Of a DNA stretch of 64,000 nucleotides, positions 23,364 to 34,619 are shown in pieces. Below the pieces are notes generated by a model that saw only the letters and a program-made list of their open reading frames with translations, was not told the DNA's origin and made no database searches. Position 1 is the stretch's first letter. Each line of letters starts with the position of its first letter. A program made the position numbers and the translations under genes. This stretch comes from Porphyra umbilicalis (lineage: Eukaryota > Rhodophyta > Bangiophyceae > Bangiales > Bangiaceae), in NCBI GenBank assembly GCA_002049455.2, contig KV918761.1, forward strand, positions 62,001 through 126,000. Direction: 5' to 3'.

Positions 23364-23863
23364 TGTGGCGGTCGGGGGTCCCCAGTTGGAAGGGGCGTGG
23401 CCCCTCAGCTGTGGACAGCACACCCCCCCCGCGGGCCGTCCCAAAATATCCCGATCCGGGCCAGCAAGGGAATGACCTGTCCAGATCTCGGGGAGATTGG
23501 ATTCGGTCGGGGGCGGGGCTTTTCCCAAGTGGTTTTCCCAGCCCCCCTACTACTTGTTTGAACTTTTCGCTTTGGAGGGATGTATCTGTTTGGCGCATTT
23601 GGGGTGGCTACTTTGGCCACCGGCGTTCGGTTTGAGAGGGGTTTATTGACAGCGGGGACGACGTCCCCGTCGCCGTTTGATAAAACCAACTGTGCTTTGG
23701 ACTACGATTCCCCCCTGGGCTTCGCCGTGATCCTCTGCCCGCACGAGGGGGAAGGCTGGGCTGTGGGTTGTTTTCCGGGGCAGTTCCTTCGACGGACCGA
23801 GCTGATCAAGAGGTCACTTCGGCTGGACGACGAACCAACGTGGTGGTGCTTAGAACCGCTACA
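23364..23863 (+). repeat. Solo LTR of the same Gypsy family
   Basis: 500 bp from TGTGGCGG to GCTACA, roughly 95% identical by eye to the LTRs at 6427 and 14617, with no internal region. The 5-bp duplication GCCCC flanks it (23359-23363 and 23864-23868), so it is one insertion reduced to a single LTR, normally by recombination between its two LTRs. It is older than the full element at 6427-15116, judging by its greater number of differences. Confidence 0.95.
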
Positions 23864-23945
23864 GCCCCCCCCGCCGCCGGCCGCGACCCACGCCGCCGAC
23901 CGCCGCCCCCACCGACCGCCGCCCCCGCCGACCCGCCGCCGCCAC

Positions 23946-23976
<31 letters not shown>

Positions 23977-24250
23977 GCGGCGGGCGCCGACCTGCCAGGG
24001 GTTGGGTGCGGGCGGATCGATGGCGAGTTGGAGGCCGCGAGCCGTGCCATTGGAAGGAGGCGGGGGCGCAGGGGTGGGCGGGATCGGGGAAGGGACGACG
24101 GAGAGGCAGGGAACCCCGAAAAAGCGCCAGCTGAGGTGGTGGGGATCTCAACTAGAACGGACCTGGTGGTAAAAACTATGGACAACGATGTTAAGGAAAA
24201 AAAAACCCTGCCCAACGGGGAAATAAAAACCTTTGAGTAACCTTGCGTCT

Positions 24251-25793
24251 TTACACAACATACGGAAACAGCAACTCGCCGCGTTCATTCCATACGTGCG
24301 CCGTCAGGTCGGCACGGAGCTGCTCATGCTCGGAGGGATTGCGAGTCTCACCCCATACATCAAAGACAGCAACCATGCCGCCCGCGGGGGGCTGCTCCAC
24401 AGCGTTCAGTGCCGGGGGGCGGGTCAGCGACCGCGTCAGCGGCGGCCGGGAGACCGCCGCCGCTGCCGATGCCGCCACCAGGTGCAGCTCCCCCGGCGGC
24501 AGCAGCGCCGCCATCGCCTGACCCACCATCTTGGGCACCATTGCTTCCCGCTGCAGCAGCAGCCTCACCTGCAGGACCCTCCCCCTCACCACCCGCACTC
24601 CCACCCCCTTCATTCCCTCGTGCATGTCTGCGGCGGCTCAAAAACGTGTCACGACGGGCCTCTACACGCATGTTGTGTAAAATGCACACCGCCTTGCAGG
24701 TCATAATAAGCTGCTTCACGGAACGGCACCGTCCTGGGTGCAAGGCAATGTGAAACCGCTTAGTCGGGACGCCAAACATCCGCTAAACATCCTTGCGAAT
24801 CGCCTCATGCAGACAGTTGAAGGTCTTTGCATTTTCAGTCAATGGCATGGGATGGGGCGACACTAGGAAGGCATAGCGAGGGTAGATACCATCGACAAGG
24901 TAGTATGGTAGCGTGCGAGTTTTCCCATTGATGGAAAAGGGCACATCCTGTGGCGGCCATCGGCCGGCGGTGACGTCGAGGTAGAGAGGCGATTGGTTCA
25001 TATCGTTGATGCCGTTCAAGCTCCCGGGGGCACCGACAAACAGGTGCCACATCCAAAGGTACTCATCGCAGACGGCCTCAACAACAACGCCGCCCGAGCC
25101 CTTTCGGCTCTGATACGCGCCCGCCATGCCCGCCGGGCACTGATGCCACTCCCAGTGCGTGCAGTCCAGCGAGCTCATGCATCCAGGATAGCCATGCTCC
25201 GCATTGCGCTGCATCATCTTCTTCAGCTCCAAAGTGTTAGGACGGCGCAGGTAGGTTGGTCCCCACCGCCGCACAATAAACTCCAGCAGTAGCTTTGTCG
25301 CTTGCGTCACAGTTGAACGAGAGAGGCGCACGTACTCGTCCTCACGGTCGGCCGCCTCTCCGTACGCGATGACGCGGAAGGCGGCAACGACCTTCTGAAG
25401 AGGGTAGGCCTGCAGGCGACCCGTCGCGTTGATCCGCTGCTGGAAGAACGGCTGGTCCTTCACTGCCTGGTAGACGCGTCGAAACACACTGCGCGGCACG
25501 CGAGACCGCGTCTCAAAATCACGGTCGTCGTAGATGAGAGCCTCCGCGTTGACCCCAAAGTAGTCGCGCTGGATGTTGAAGAGCTCAGCGGCAAGGTCGC
25601 GCCGCTTGTTTGGCCGACGCCCAGCAGCGGAGCCACGGTGGAGACGACGGCGGCTGGCATGGCTGGAGCGCGACCGTCATCGAAGCAGGAACAGCACGCC
25701 CATATGGGCGCGCACAGCGGCACAAACGACGCCACCATCGTCGTCTGCGAGCAAAGATGCAGTGCTCGACAGCTCCGCCTCTTCAGCGTCCAT
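24251..25793 (-). pseudogene. PIF/Harbinger transposase
   Basis: Reading from an ATG at 25793: an acidic start (MDAEEAEL), a basic region, AAELFNIQRDYFGVNAEAL, the helix-turn-helix region RINATGRLQAYPLQKVVAAF, then the DDE core. Core motifs are GCMSSLDCTHWEWHQCP (first Asp), NDMNQSPLYLDV, YYLVDGIYPRYAFLVSP (second Asp) and RMFGVPTKRFHI near the third acidic position. The catalytic domain is well preserved and typical of the plant/algal PIF group. Lesions: TGA at 25677-25679 near the N terminus, TAG at 24783-24785 in the conserved 'RKDV-RMFGV' motif, and a frame change in the Gly/Ala-rich 24410-24620 tract, after which FDVWGETRNPSEHEQLRADL continues in another frame. The 25677 stop could lie in an undetected intron. 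Confidence 0.75.
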
Positions 25794-26489
25794 GAGTGCA
25801 CAGCAGAGGGTCCTCAGGGCGAATGGTCAGCGCAGAAGGTGGGGGACGAGTGGAACTGCTCGCGGCAGCGATTAGCGGCAGCCGCTGTGGTCGGTGGCAC
25901 CGGACACGGCCAAACGTGTCGTGGGCGCCAATGCCACTCAATCACGGGTCGGCAGCTCAGGGGGGGGGGACGGATCAGTGCGCGTAGGTCGTAGTGGAGC
26001 TCGAAACACAAGGCTGGGGATGAGAAAAATTAGAGGGGTCGCACACACGTTGGGGTGCGTTCGCGGATCGTGCGTCTCAAACCGAGGACAGGGCAGGTGC
26101 CGCCGCAGCGGGTACGTCGTTGAGGAGGAACAGGGCGATAGAATAGAGCGGGGGTACGGATGGGTGTGATGGCCGGGGACGATGGGGGTGGTGGCGGCGC
26201 GCGTCACAGTGATGGGCGCGACGTCGATGGGGCGGGCAGTGAACGGTCGGGCGACGCCTGGCGCAGGCCACAGCGACGGACCGAGTCCCCCCCCCACTCA
26301 ATAGGCACTATGCGCAATGGTCAACCACCACCTGCCCCGCAAACACTGGGAGGGAGCCAACCAGGTACCGCCTGGTACTGGATCGACCCCCACACCCCCT
26401 GTGCGGGGGCGCGGTGGGCGGTGGCGGACTACCAGCCCCCCCAAATGCGGCGGGCGGGCGCCAGGAGACGACCGAGGCCGCCGCCCACC
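25794..26489. other. No gene seen
   Basis: Probably the outer part of the Harbinger element plus flanking DNA. Short frames only, without recognisable domains. Confidence 0.4.
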
Positions 26490-26755
26490 CCCCCCCTCTC
26501 CTCTGCAACCGTTCTGTGTGCGGAGGCGGACCGCCTGTAGCCTGCGAATCGCTGTGTGCGTTTCGGGCCGGGAGCAACGCTCGATCCAGTCCGACCCCCC
26601 CCCCCCCCCTCCAGAGGCTCTGAAGCAGTGTCGGGCGGCCCGCCACCTGCAAATATCTGTGTGCGTGTGGGGCCAGGCGGCCCACACGATCTCGCTCAGC
26701 CCCCCTCCCCCCCCACCCTCTGAGGCTCTGCAACAGTGTTGGTCGCCCTGCCGCA
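26490..26755. repeat. Tandem repeat, about three copies of a 100-110 base unit
   Basis: Each copy has a long C run, CTCTGAGGCTCTGCAACAGTG or a variant, then a TGTGTGCGT segment. C runs lie near 26490, 26596 and 26700. Pro-rich peptides read from it are repeat translations. Confidence 0.7.
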
Positions 26756-28914
26756 CCCAAGCGACCACAGGGAGGTGATGGCACCACCTGAACCATCTAT
26801 CGTCCCGCCACAAACAGGCACTCCAGAGGCCAGATCGGGGGTCACGAGGCGATCGAGAGCCTCACTGTACGCTTTTCTGAGGGACATGTCCGATCCCATC
26901 CCACGCAGCACGCACTGCACCCGCGATAGAATCCGATCACGCGACACCAACCGACTGCTCCGTCACCCAGCTCAATCGACTAAAACTGTGGTCCGCTCTC
27001 GAATGCCGGGGGCAGGCCGCATCGTAAAAAAGTGGAGATCCGCGCCATTATTTTTCAAAACTGATCAAGATCCTTCCAACACACGTTGCGCCCTAATCCG
27101 ATATATGTCGATATACATTTAGTTTGACTCTACCAATGAGAACGCAGAACACATTGGGGCCGGCACCGGACCAGCCCCATTTCGCTTCACGAATGGGGCA
27201 GGTCCAGCACCCGCCCCATTTCTGCGCTTCGGAGTTGATTCGTACTTCCAGGATCCCATCATGACCATTGAAGACCAGAATGGGGTCGATCGCGTTGACA
27301 GAAAAGCCCAGTGGCCCCATTTCCTCAATAAAGAGATACGTTTCTGCTTCGTGGTGCAACGTGTAACGAATATGAGATGGGGCCGACGTTGTTGGGATTG
27401 CTTTGAGTGCCTCGCCCGGTGTGTGGCGTCGGTCGAGCTCTTCCAGGATTGAATACGAATATTATCACATTACAGACCTGTACCGATCATTGAGAAAATG
27501 GACGATACCGACCATTGATCGGGATACCGAGACCCTTACCGATCAAAATTACCGATATACGAACAATATGGCCACACGGCCCGCCATGCGAGACGTTTCA
27601 CCCTCTCTGACAGCGGCGATGACAGCATCGCCAAAGAACCAAGAAAGTATTAGAATTACGTATTTGTCATGCGCCCTCTGGACCACGAGTAAACTATTGT
27701 TCAGTCAACCTAATTGCTACGGATTGTCTTAACTATGACTGTTCCGACCACGGCGGCCTTGCAGACAAGCGTGGGTTGGGGGCATGATGAAGCGCGGACT
27801 GGTGGCACGGCGCGATTTCGGCGTCTGTACCTGTTGGTCGTACACCATAGAATGTTCATTTTTCTCGTGGTGGGGTGGTGCAAACTGGATACACGAACGT
27901 GCGCGCAGTATACAGAAAAGAGATGCCCAGTGTCGAAACCTTTCAATGCAAGGTAGCGTGCGCAACGCCGGGGCTCAATCGCGGCGTTTTTAACAAGCAC
28001 AGACACATCACGAGCGTCCTTGGAATTGCGCCGTTGGTGGGAAAGGGATGTGGGTGAGCATTGAAATGGGAGAAGCGTTTTATTGACGAGGCCGTTCGGC
28101 CGCACACCGCTGGGGGGGGCACCCTGAGGGCGCGATGCTCTGAGGCCTGAATCGCCAGAGAGTATTAGTTCCTTAGAACTCCTCTAGGGTTAATACTAAT
28201 GCCTTCAGGTACCAAGAGCGGAGGTCAGAAAAACCGACATGAAAATCTCGCAGATAATCAAGGACATGCGCTTTACATGCACTGAGAAGGGGTCGAAATC
28301 GGAGCCAGCTTTGGAATGCCTTGAAGTATTCAATGCGTGGTGGGACGCGGATAGCTGTGTCGATCAGAGTGAGTGCACGTGGCGCACGCATACCCAATCG
28401 TTACAAGGATGACTGAGAGCCGTCGTGAGGAAGCCGTAGAAGCCAGTCGTTACAACTTTCGAATTGGCACGACTGGACAGAGATCCGTCTCTGTATCTGA
28501 ACATCCTACGTGCATGGTGCGGGGGCCCAACCATGCACTGAACCGGACCATTTCCCGGCGGATGGCCCAAATGAGCAGAATGTCTCGAGGCGCCCGGGCC
28601 ACAGCAGCCACGTGGGTGCACCACAGGCCTTCCTGTCATCCTTCCCTCTTAGCCTTCCCACCTGCCACTTTTTCTTGCAGGCATGGATATGGCTGATCCC
28701 ACAATTCTTAGAGGACGACACCTGCTCTCAGTTCCTTGTGTACAACATGTTACCGAGCAGTTCATCCGAGTATCGAGCACTGCACATCACTTTCCAGCAG
28801 TGTTTGACACTTCTGAGGAGCAGAGGCACTAGTGAGCTTTGCCATAAATCATGAGCTCGTTTAATTCTTAACAAGCAGTGCAAGGCTCTGCTCGCCAGTG
28901 CACAAAGCAGGCCG
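26756..28914. other. No gene seen; AT-rich ACCGAT cluster inside
   Basis: No supported coding region. At about 27470-27570 there is a cluster of ACCGAT, ATACCGA and CCGATATAC words on AT-rich DNA, resembling clusters at 18160-18240, 31995-32085 and 37880-37990. A segment at 27140-27390 repeats GGGGCCGG/CCCCATTT words. Confidence 0.45.
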
Positions 28915-29240
28915 GCGCCCCGACCACCATCGCCGGCGCCCCCCATCGTTCTCGTCCCCCCACCCGCCCCCACCATCGTCCCCCCACCCCCCCCGCATCG
29001 TCACGCCCCCGCCGGCCCATCATCGTCGCCCCCCGTCACGCCGTTGTCGCGCCGTCGACCTCCCGTCGCCGCCCCCCCCTCGCCCCCCGCGGAGTCGCTA
29101 CCGCTCCGCTCTAGGCGTCGTTGCGGCTGGCCCCCCGGTGGAATTGCCGCCCCACTCGCGGCGTCGTTGCCCCCCCGCCCCCTGCGTTGTTGCCTCCACG
29201 ACCTCGTCGTCGATGCCGCCCCCCCCCCCCAGCGTTGTTG
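28915..29240. repeat. C-rich low-complexity tract
   Basis: Repeats of CCCCCCACC and CGCCCCCCC with interspersed GTCGT. Several frames give Pro/Arg-rich peptides. Not a gene. Confidence 0.7.
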
Positions 29241-30799
29241 CTGCCTCCCTGTTTTTTCGCCTCCGTCGTTTTGATTGTGATTAGAGACAAGATTAATAAC
29301 GGAAATAGGAAAACCTCATTTGCATTGCTCAGACAGAGCTGTTGTGTTTTTTCCCTGTCGAGCTCATCGACTAGCTTTCTCCAGCCATGACATGGTGCTC
29401 GTGAACAACTTTGCCACCAGCCACCTCTTTCGACCACGCCAGTCACAGCATTTTCCGCCCAAGTCGGGGTAGAGACTATGCCGTGGGCCGCTTCGGGGGA
29501 CCAAATAAACACAGCCGGAAGGCCGTGTTCCCTCATGAGCACACCTCTGGTGACCACCGGAGGCAGTCTGAGTTGCGTTGCTTGACGCAGGCTCGGAGTG
29601 AACAGGCGCTTCTAAGATGGGCACGCTGTGCAAGGCCCTGTCTCGTGCATAGAAGGCGCATCGTGTAGAGCTGTCAGCAGATCCGAGGCTTGACCAGACT
29701 GAATAGGCTAACAGCTACGTGAGCATTCCATCGTCATTCTTTTGCATCCGCCACTCGTGCCAGAAGGTGCAGCACTTGTGGTCCTGTTTCTTGGCATCAC
29801 ACGAAGACTTCTCCGCTGTCGTTCATGGATCGCGTGCTGTGATTGGCCCAGTTGATGACAAGTTCACTCAGACCACTGTGCAGTTGGTGTCAGAAGGCAG
29901 TTCTGGGTCAGTCTCGCTGGGTCGGTCGACCCTCCTGGCCGCAAATACTCATGCCAAGTACTAGGAGACACCGTTTGTCCCGGAATGACGTTTGCTCATG
30001 GAGCGCAGCCGAAACTGATAGTGACGGCGGATGTGACAGGTAAGCGGACCACTTCCAGAAGGTCGTTGGGTGGCTGTCAAATCATAAGGACCGGACTCTT
30101 CCCACACTCTTCAGACAAAGCTGTGACAGTTTCCTGCGGTCTTGGTCATACGTGTCGCAGAAGCAGTTCTCGGAGAAGTTCCTCCGGTGCTGCGACTCTC
30201 AACATCGTGGGATCAGCTATGAATCCCAATTACTGCCTCCTAGCCTGCCTGCGCCGCCCGCCGACCCGGCGCGCGCGACGCTCCCCCCAGATTTCTCACC
30301 CTCTGAGCTACAACGCGCGAATATACCAGCGGCCAGGGCATGACCCACAGCTCGACAGCGTCTGGCGGACGCCTGTGCACGGTGAGCAACACCGGGCCGT
30401 GGCCCCCTTCAGCAGGCGCGACCACAAAGCCACGCGGGCGTGCCGGCTCTTGGTGACAAAATCCCTTCAGCGCACGGCGGCCGCCAGCATGCGCCCCTCG
30501 ATCGCCACCGGCCTTGTCACCTCCGTGCCACAAGTCCCGCTGTGCCGCATTTGCTGTGCGGAGAATTGCTGTTGCATCAAAATTTGCAGACCCTGATAGT
30601 AAAACTCCAAGAGCAAATCATTGTTTGACTGGTCCTCTGCCGGTTCGTGGACATGTCATCGGCCAAGACTGCTCTTTCTCGCGCGATTATCATGATGAAT
30701 ATCGGGAACTTTTCTGAAGTGAGAAACTCCACCGCACAAGCTCGAGCTGAGCGGTGGATTTTTTTAAACTTCACTAATGGCAGGGGGGCTGCCACTGTA
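29241..30799. other. No gene seen
   Basis: Unique sequence. A frame of about 200 codons at 29985-30596 has no recognisable domain, and its amino-acid usage (Arg/Ser/Cys-rich) suggests chance. Confidence 0.45.
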
Positions 30800-31960
30800 T
30801 GTTAACTCCGCAGATGCTACAGCGGCAGCCATCCAATGGGGTCGGGCACTGCAAGGGGCAGCCGTAGGAAGGGCGGCGTCGGCCGCAGACGGCGCGCGCT
30901 GGCGAACGGATAGGTGAGACAGAACGATCGCGGTAGTGGGGGTGGCGGGTGACGGCAACGAGGGTAGCAGCGCGGGAACTCTCTGTGGCGGAGGCGGTGG
31001 CACGGGTTAACGGCGGGGGAGTTGGGCCGGCGGAGGATGGCGGCGAGAGCTGTGGCGCGGGCGAGGGCAGCAGACGGCGGTCGGGACGGTGGCGGGCGCA
31101 ACGGCGGACAGCGGTTGGAGTGAAGAGGGCCGCTGTGGCAGGGGCGGCGGCCCATGCTGGCGGCCGCGGCGTTGGCAACAGACGTGGTTGTGAGTGACGG
31201 CGGCGGGGGCGGGGGCGGCTAGGGAGGAGACAGCGGCCGCAACGGCGACGACGGCGCCTACGGCTTGTGAGAAAGCAGCCGATGGCAATGGGCTGGCTGG
31301 GTGCACAGCGGCGGTGGGTGGTGGCGGCGGAGATGAAGAATGCGGCAACGGCGGGGGCTGTGGTCGGCAGGGCTGGAGGTCGGCGTGGGCGTCGATGAGC
31401 CTGGCGACGGCCGGGCCGGCGACGTCGTATGGGCCGGACGGCGATGGCAGAGACAGGGGTCGGCGCGGTGACGGCGAACGCCGCAGGCCGACGCCTGCCG
31501 CTGGTACAGGAGTTCCGGCTGACCGTGCTGGTGGCAGCAGCTGTAGGTGGCGGCGGGGGGGGTGGACGGCTACAACGGGGATGGGGTCGCGGGCGGCCGG
31601 AGCGATCGGCGGGGGTGGCTGCAAGAGTGGTCGGTTCGGGCGGCGGCAGCGATCGGCGGGGGCGGAAGCGGCGGTCTGTGACGGCCGGGGCTGCGGACGG
31701 CGACGACGGGGACGGGGGCGCGGGTGGCCGCGGCGGTCGGTGGCGGCCGGGGGGGTGAGCGGCGACAACGGGGACGGCAGCGCGGGTGGCGGCGGCGGTC
31801 GTTGGCGGGGGCGCGGGTGGCGGCAACGGTCGGTGGGGGCGACGTGAGGGCGGCGACGGGGATGGCGGTGCGCGCGGGTGGCGTGGGGGGGGGCAGTACG
31901 CGCACGCGCGGGACGCGGCGGTGAGTGGCAGAGAGGGGGTTATTTGTGGCCGCCCAGGCG
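30800..31960. repeat. G-rich minisatellite-like island
   Basis: Degenerate GGCGGCGACGGGGACGG and GGGGGCGCGGGTGGCGGC units over about 1.1 kb. Long frames are open on both strands (Pro/Ala/Arg on minus, Gly/Arg on plus), with no conserved domain. I read it as low-complexity DNA. Confidence 0.65.
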
Positions 31961-31994
31961 TCTGTGTGGGCTGTGGGTGGCTGTGGTAAGGTTG

Positions 31995-32085
31995 TCATTT
32001 ACCGATCAGTACGACTTTCTGTACCGTTTACCGGGCGGTATACCGGTATACCGATATCGTATCAGTATCTCGGTATCATAATTTC
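31995..32085. repeat. ACCGAT/GGTATACCG cluster, possible element terminus
   Basis: AT-rich block with repeated TACCG, GGTATACCG and CCGATATCG words, including the near-palindrome CGGTATACCGGTATACCG. Similar blocks lie at 18160-18240, 27470-27570 and 37880-37990. They look like remnants of one repeat family. The family is not identified. Confidence 0.4.
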
Positions 32086-33018
32086 TTAAGTACTTCCGAT
32101 TCTCGGCACTCAACCGGGCTGCCCACTGTCCCCCAACCAGCGGAACCACACAGACCAAGCCCTTCCCAGGCCCACTCGACCCCACGTCTTCACCTCCACG
32201 CCCATTGTTTCCAACGCACGCCAAACCGCACCGTTTAATCATCACGCACCAAGGCAAGCATTTCCACAGCAAACTGCTCCCCCGTCCTGCTCCCAACCAA
32301 GTGACGCAGGGGAAACCCAATGCATTAGGCGACCCAGTACTTCGACGCGCTACCATCGCCCCGCTTGTAGCGCTCGCCCGTCCGTCGAAAAGCCTTCCAC
32401 ACGGACTTTGTCGTGGCCTGCATCGTCATGCAGGCGAGGGGGTACGGAGGGGTACAAGCAGAGGAAGGGAAAGCAGAAGGGCAAGCAGAGGAGTGCAGAG
32501 GAATGCGCGCACGGAGACAGGGTGCTCAACGGTATGGGTGGGGAAGCGGGAGAGCTTTGTGCACCTGCCGCTGTGCGAGGCAGAGCGCGGCGAGCGGCCG
32601 TTGCGCGGAGCTGTCCGGACTGGTGCCGCTTCGAGCCGGTGCCTGGCGTCTGCGCCGCAGGCCCAGCTGAGACAAAGCAAGGCTGCTTGGCCAGTAGGGG
32701 GGTTCATCTCAGCCAGAGGGGTCCCGGGACCAAGAAGGGTCCTGGCGGTCTTAGGGACTGTAAGCCAGTCTTGCCCGAATCTGACCGCGGAGGGTACAGG
32801 TCAGCCGGTCAAATTTCTATGAGAGACATGGACGTGATTTCCAAGTCATCCGCGACAAGATTCTCTCCGAAGCCCCACGTGGTCAGACACAGAATGGAGA
32901 ACAGTCCCGTGTCACTCACAATCGTTACACATTTCTCGTCGTCTCCACATTTCTCGTCGTCTCCCCGCTCGCCTCCCCCATCGCATCTGTTCAACCGGCA
33001 CAGCGGTACGCGCCCGCC
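32086..33018. other. No gene seen
   Basis: Unique sequence upstream of the second Harbinger-like transposase. It may contain that element's 5' end, but no inverted repeat was found. Confidence 0.4.
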
Positions 33019-34429
33019 ATGGCGCGCGTCTCGCAGCGGCAGCGATCTATACGCCGAGCGACTCGTCGGGTGCGCATCTTCACGCTCCTGGTCAGCCTGG
33101 AGGTGTCTGACTCGTGCGATCTTGACGCCATCGAGGGACGGAGTGAGGAGGATGTCCCATTTTCTGTTTTGCTGCTGTTGCTGGAGCAGAGAAGGCTGCG
33201 CACTTTGATTGCAAACAGGTACTTGCACATGAGTCGTGGCTTTGTCCCGAAGAGCGCGGAGTGGGGCATGTATGTTTTGGATGCACTGCCAGAGCACCGG
33301 TGGCGTAGTGTCTTGCGCATGGGCCGTAGTACATAAAATCTACTGACCAGCCTTCTTGACGAGTACCTCAATGATTCTTGGGCGCATGGAGGGAAGCCTA
33401 TCTCGACGGATCGTGTGCAGAAGATTGCGCTTTTTCGGTTGGGGCAGTATGGCAATTCTGCAAGTACGTTTGATGACGTGATGGCATGAGAAGCGGCACA
33501 CTACAAGCGGAGAAGCAGAGGTCTGCCAGTCAAGGCCAGTGCTGACGCAATCGCTCAATTCTTGATTTTTTTCTTTTTTTTCTTTTTTTTTCTTTTTTTC
33601 CATTGCACACAGGTGTGAACGCTGTTGCCAACATCTTTGGTGTGAGTGCAGGGTCAGTCAGCAACTGCACCAAACGCTTCATAGCGGCGGTCAACAAGCT
33701 ATCAGACAGGTACACTGTATGGCCATCCGAGAGCAAGAGGGCAGAGCTTGCCGTGTTCGCATGGGAGAGGTTTGGGTTTCGGGGGTGCATTGGGTCAGTT
33801 GACGCTCCCAGGTGCCCCTAGCGTACGCGCCGCGCGTGCAACCATGGACTTGGTGGAACCGCCATGACCGCTATAGTATTCATATACTGGTGGTGAGTGA
33901 TCATAACCGCAATATCATCACTGTGACGCTTGGTTTTTCAGGTTCGGCGTCCGACGCCATGGTACAACAGCAAGCGGATTGGGCACGCTTTCCAGGTAAG
34001 CATTTTTCTCTTGGCGAGATGTTGCTTGGAGACAAGGGAATGCACTATACGGACAGGGTGGTGGGTCCTTACATCGGACAACGCGGGCAAACCACGACTA
34101 ATAAGAGCTTTGCCTGGCAACTTGCTCGCCTTCGTGTCATTTCTGAGCACACGTTTGGCATCGTGAAGGGGCGCTGGGCGAGCTTGAAAGAGCTGCGTCT
34201 TCCTATAGGGTCTGAGGAGGACTTTCTGGCGGCCCTGGAGTGGATATTGGCATGCTGTGTGCTCCACAATGTTTGCAACTCTGTGAATGACGGGGGTGTC
34301 GAGCCTAGTCCGACCCTGGACGCGGCCCAGGAGCCACTACCGGCCCACCCGAGTGCCGAGGCAACTCGTTCGCGAGTCAAGCGGGATGTAATTGCTTTCA
34401 TGAAGGCCACTGGCGTGTACAAGTACTGA
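33019..34429 (+). pseudogene. Harbinger-like (DDE_4) transposase with one likely intron
   Basis: The N-terminal part has LRTLIANRYLHMSRGFVPKS, then TSLLDEYLNDSWAHGGKP and KIALFRLGQYGNSAS. A likely intron at 33464-33612 has donor GTACGT, a long pyrimidine tract (T7-9 runs with C) and acceptor ACAG; its phase joins the upstream frame smoothly to VNAVANIFGVSAGSVSNC, the helix-turn-helix. The DDE core follows: GSVDAPR (first Asp), MLLGDKGMHYTD (second Asp) and EHTFGIVKGRWASLKELRLP (Glu). It ends RDVIAFMKATGVYKY with a stop at 34427. Lesions: TAA at 33334-33336 and a one-base frame change near 33811, just after the first Asp motif. It would cut and paste the element in the nucleus. The copy is therefore probably inactive but not ancient. 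Confidence 0.7.
33464..33612 (+). other. Probable spliceosomal intron in the transposase gene
   Basis: GTACGT donor after GCA-A, a 60-base T-rich tract, and CACACAG acceptor. It is 149 bases and not a multiple of three; it removes an in-frame TGA (33487-33489) and restores the conserved helix-turn-helix reading. It was inferred from sequence only. Confidence 0.6.
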
Positions 34430-34619
34430 GACCGGGATCAAAAACCGCGTATCTTTTGCATCCGTTACGCCTTGAGCTCTCCTTCGCCGAGCAAAGGCCA
34501 GAGCGCATGCATGCCCAACAACACAGCGACCGCATCCTTTGTCCAAGGCTCGAAGCATGAAACTAAACAATGACGGAGCGCCACATGCACACCACCCTCT
34601 ACCAGCTCCCACGTGACAC

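Larger units (their letters stand above)
20554..25793. mobile_element. Decayed PIF/Harbinger DNA transposon with two convergent genes
   Basis: PIF/Harbinger elements carry a DDE transposase and a separate Myb/SANT-like DNA-binding protein. Here a Myb-like frame (plus strand, to 22910) converges on a transposase frame (minus strand, 25793 to 24251). Between them lie a GC minisatellite and a later Gypsy solo LTR. A Pro/Gly-rich reading region at 20554-21100 may belong to the Myb-like protein's N terminus. I could not locate terminal inverted repeats or a 3-bp target duplication, so the outer limits are those of the recognisable coding regions only. Confidence 0.6.

Noticed and set aside
30774-31826. 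A 350-codon Pro/Ala/Arg-rich minus-strand frame
   Set aside because: GC-rich degenerate repeat open on both strands; composition is that of the repeat.
33892-33946. A second possible intron (GTGAGT...TTTTTCAG) in the Harbinger-like transposase
   Set aside because: The segment encodes conserved transposase residues (SDHNRN, GFSGSASD) in frame, so it is more likely coding.
33990-34012. CAG-GTAAGC splice-donor-like site
   Set aside because: The reading frame is conserved across it (QADWARFPGKHFSLGEMLL); no matching acceptor was needed.
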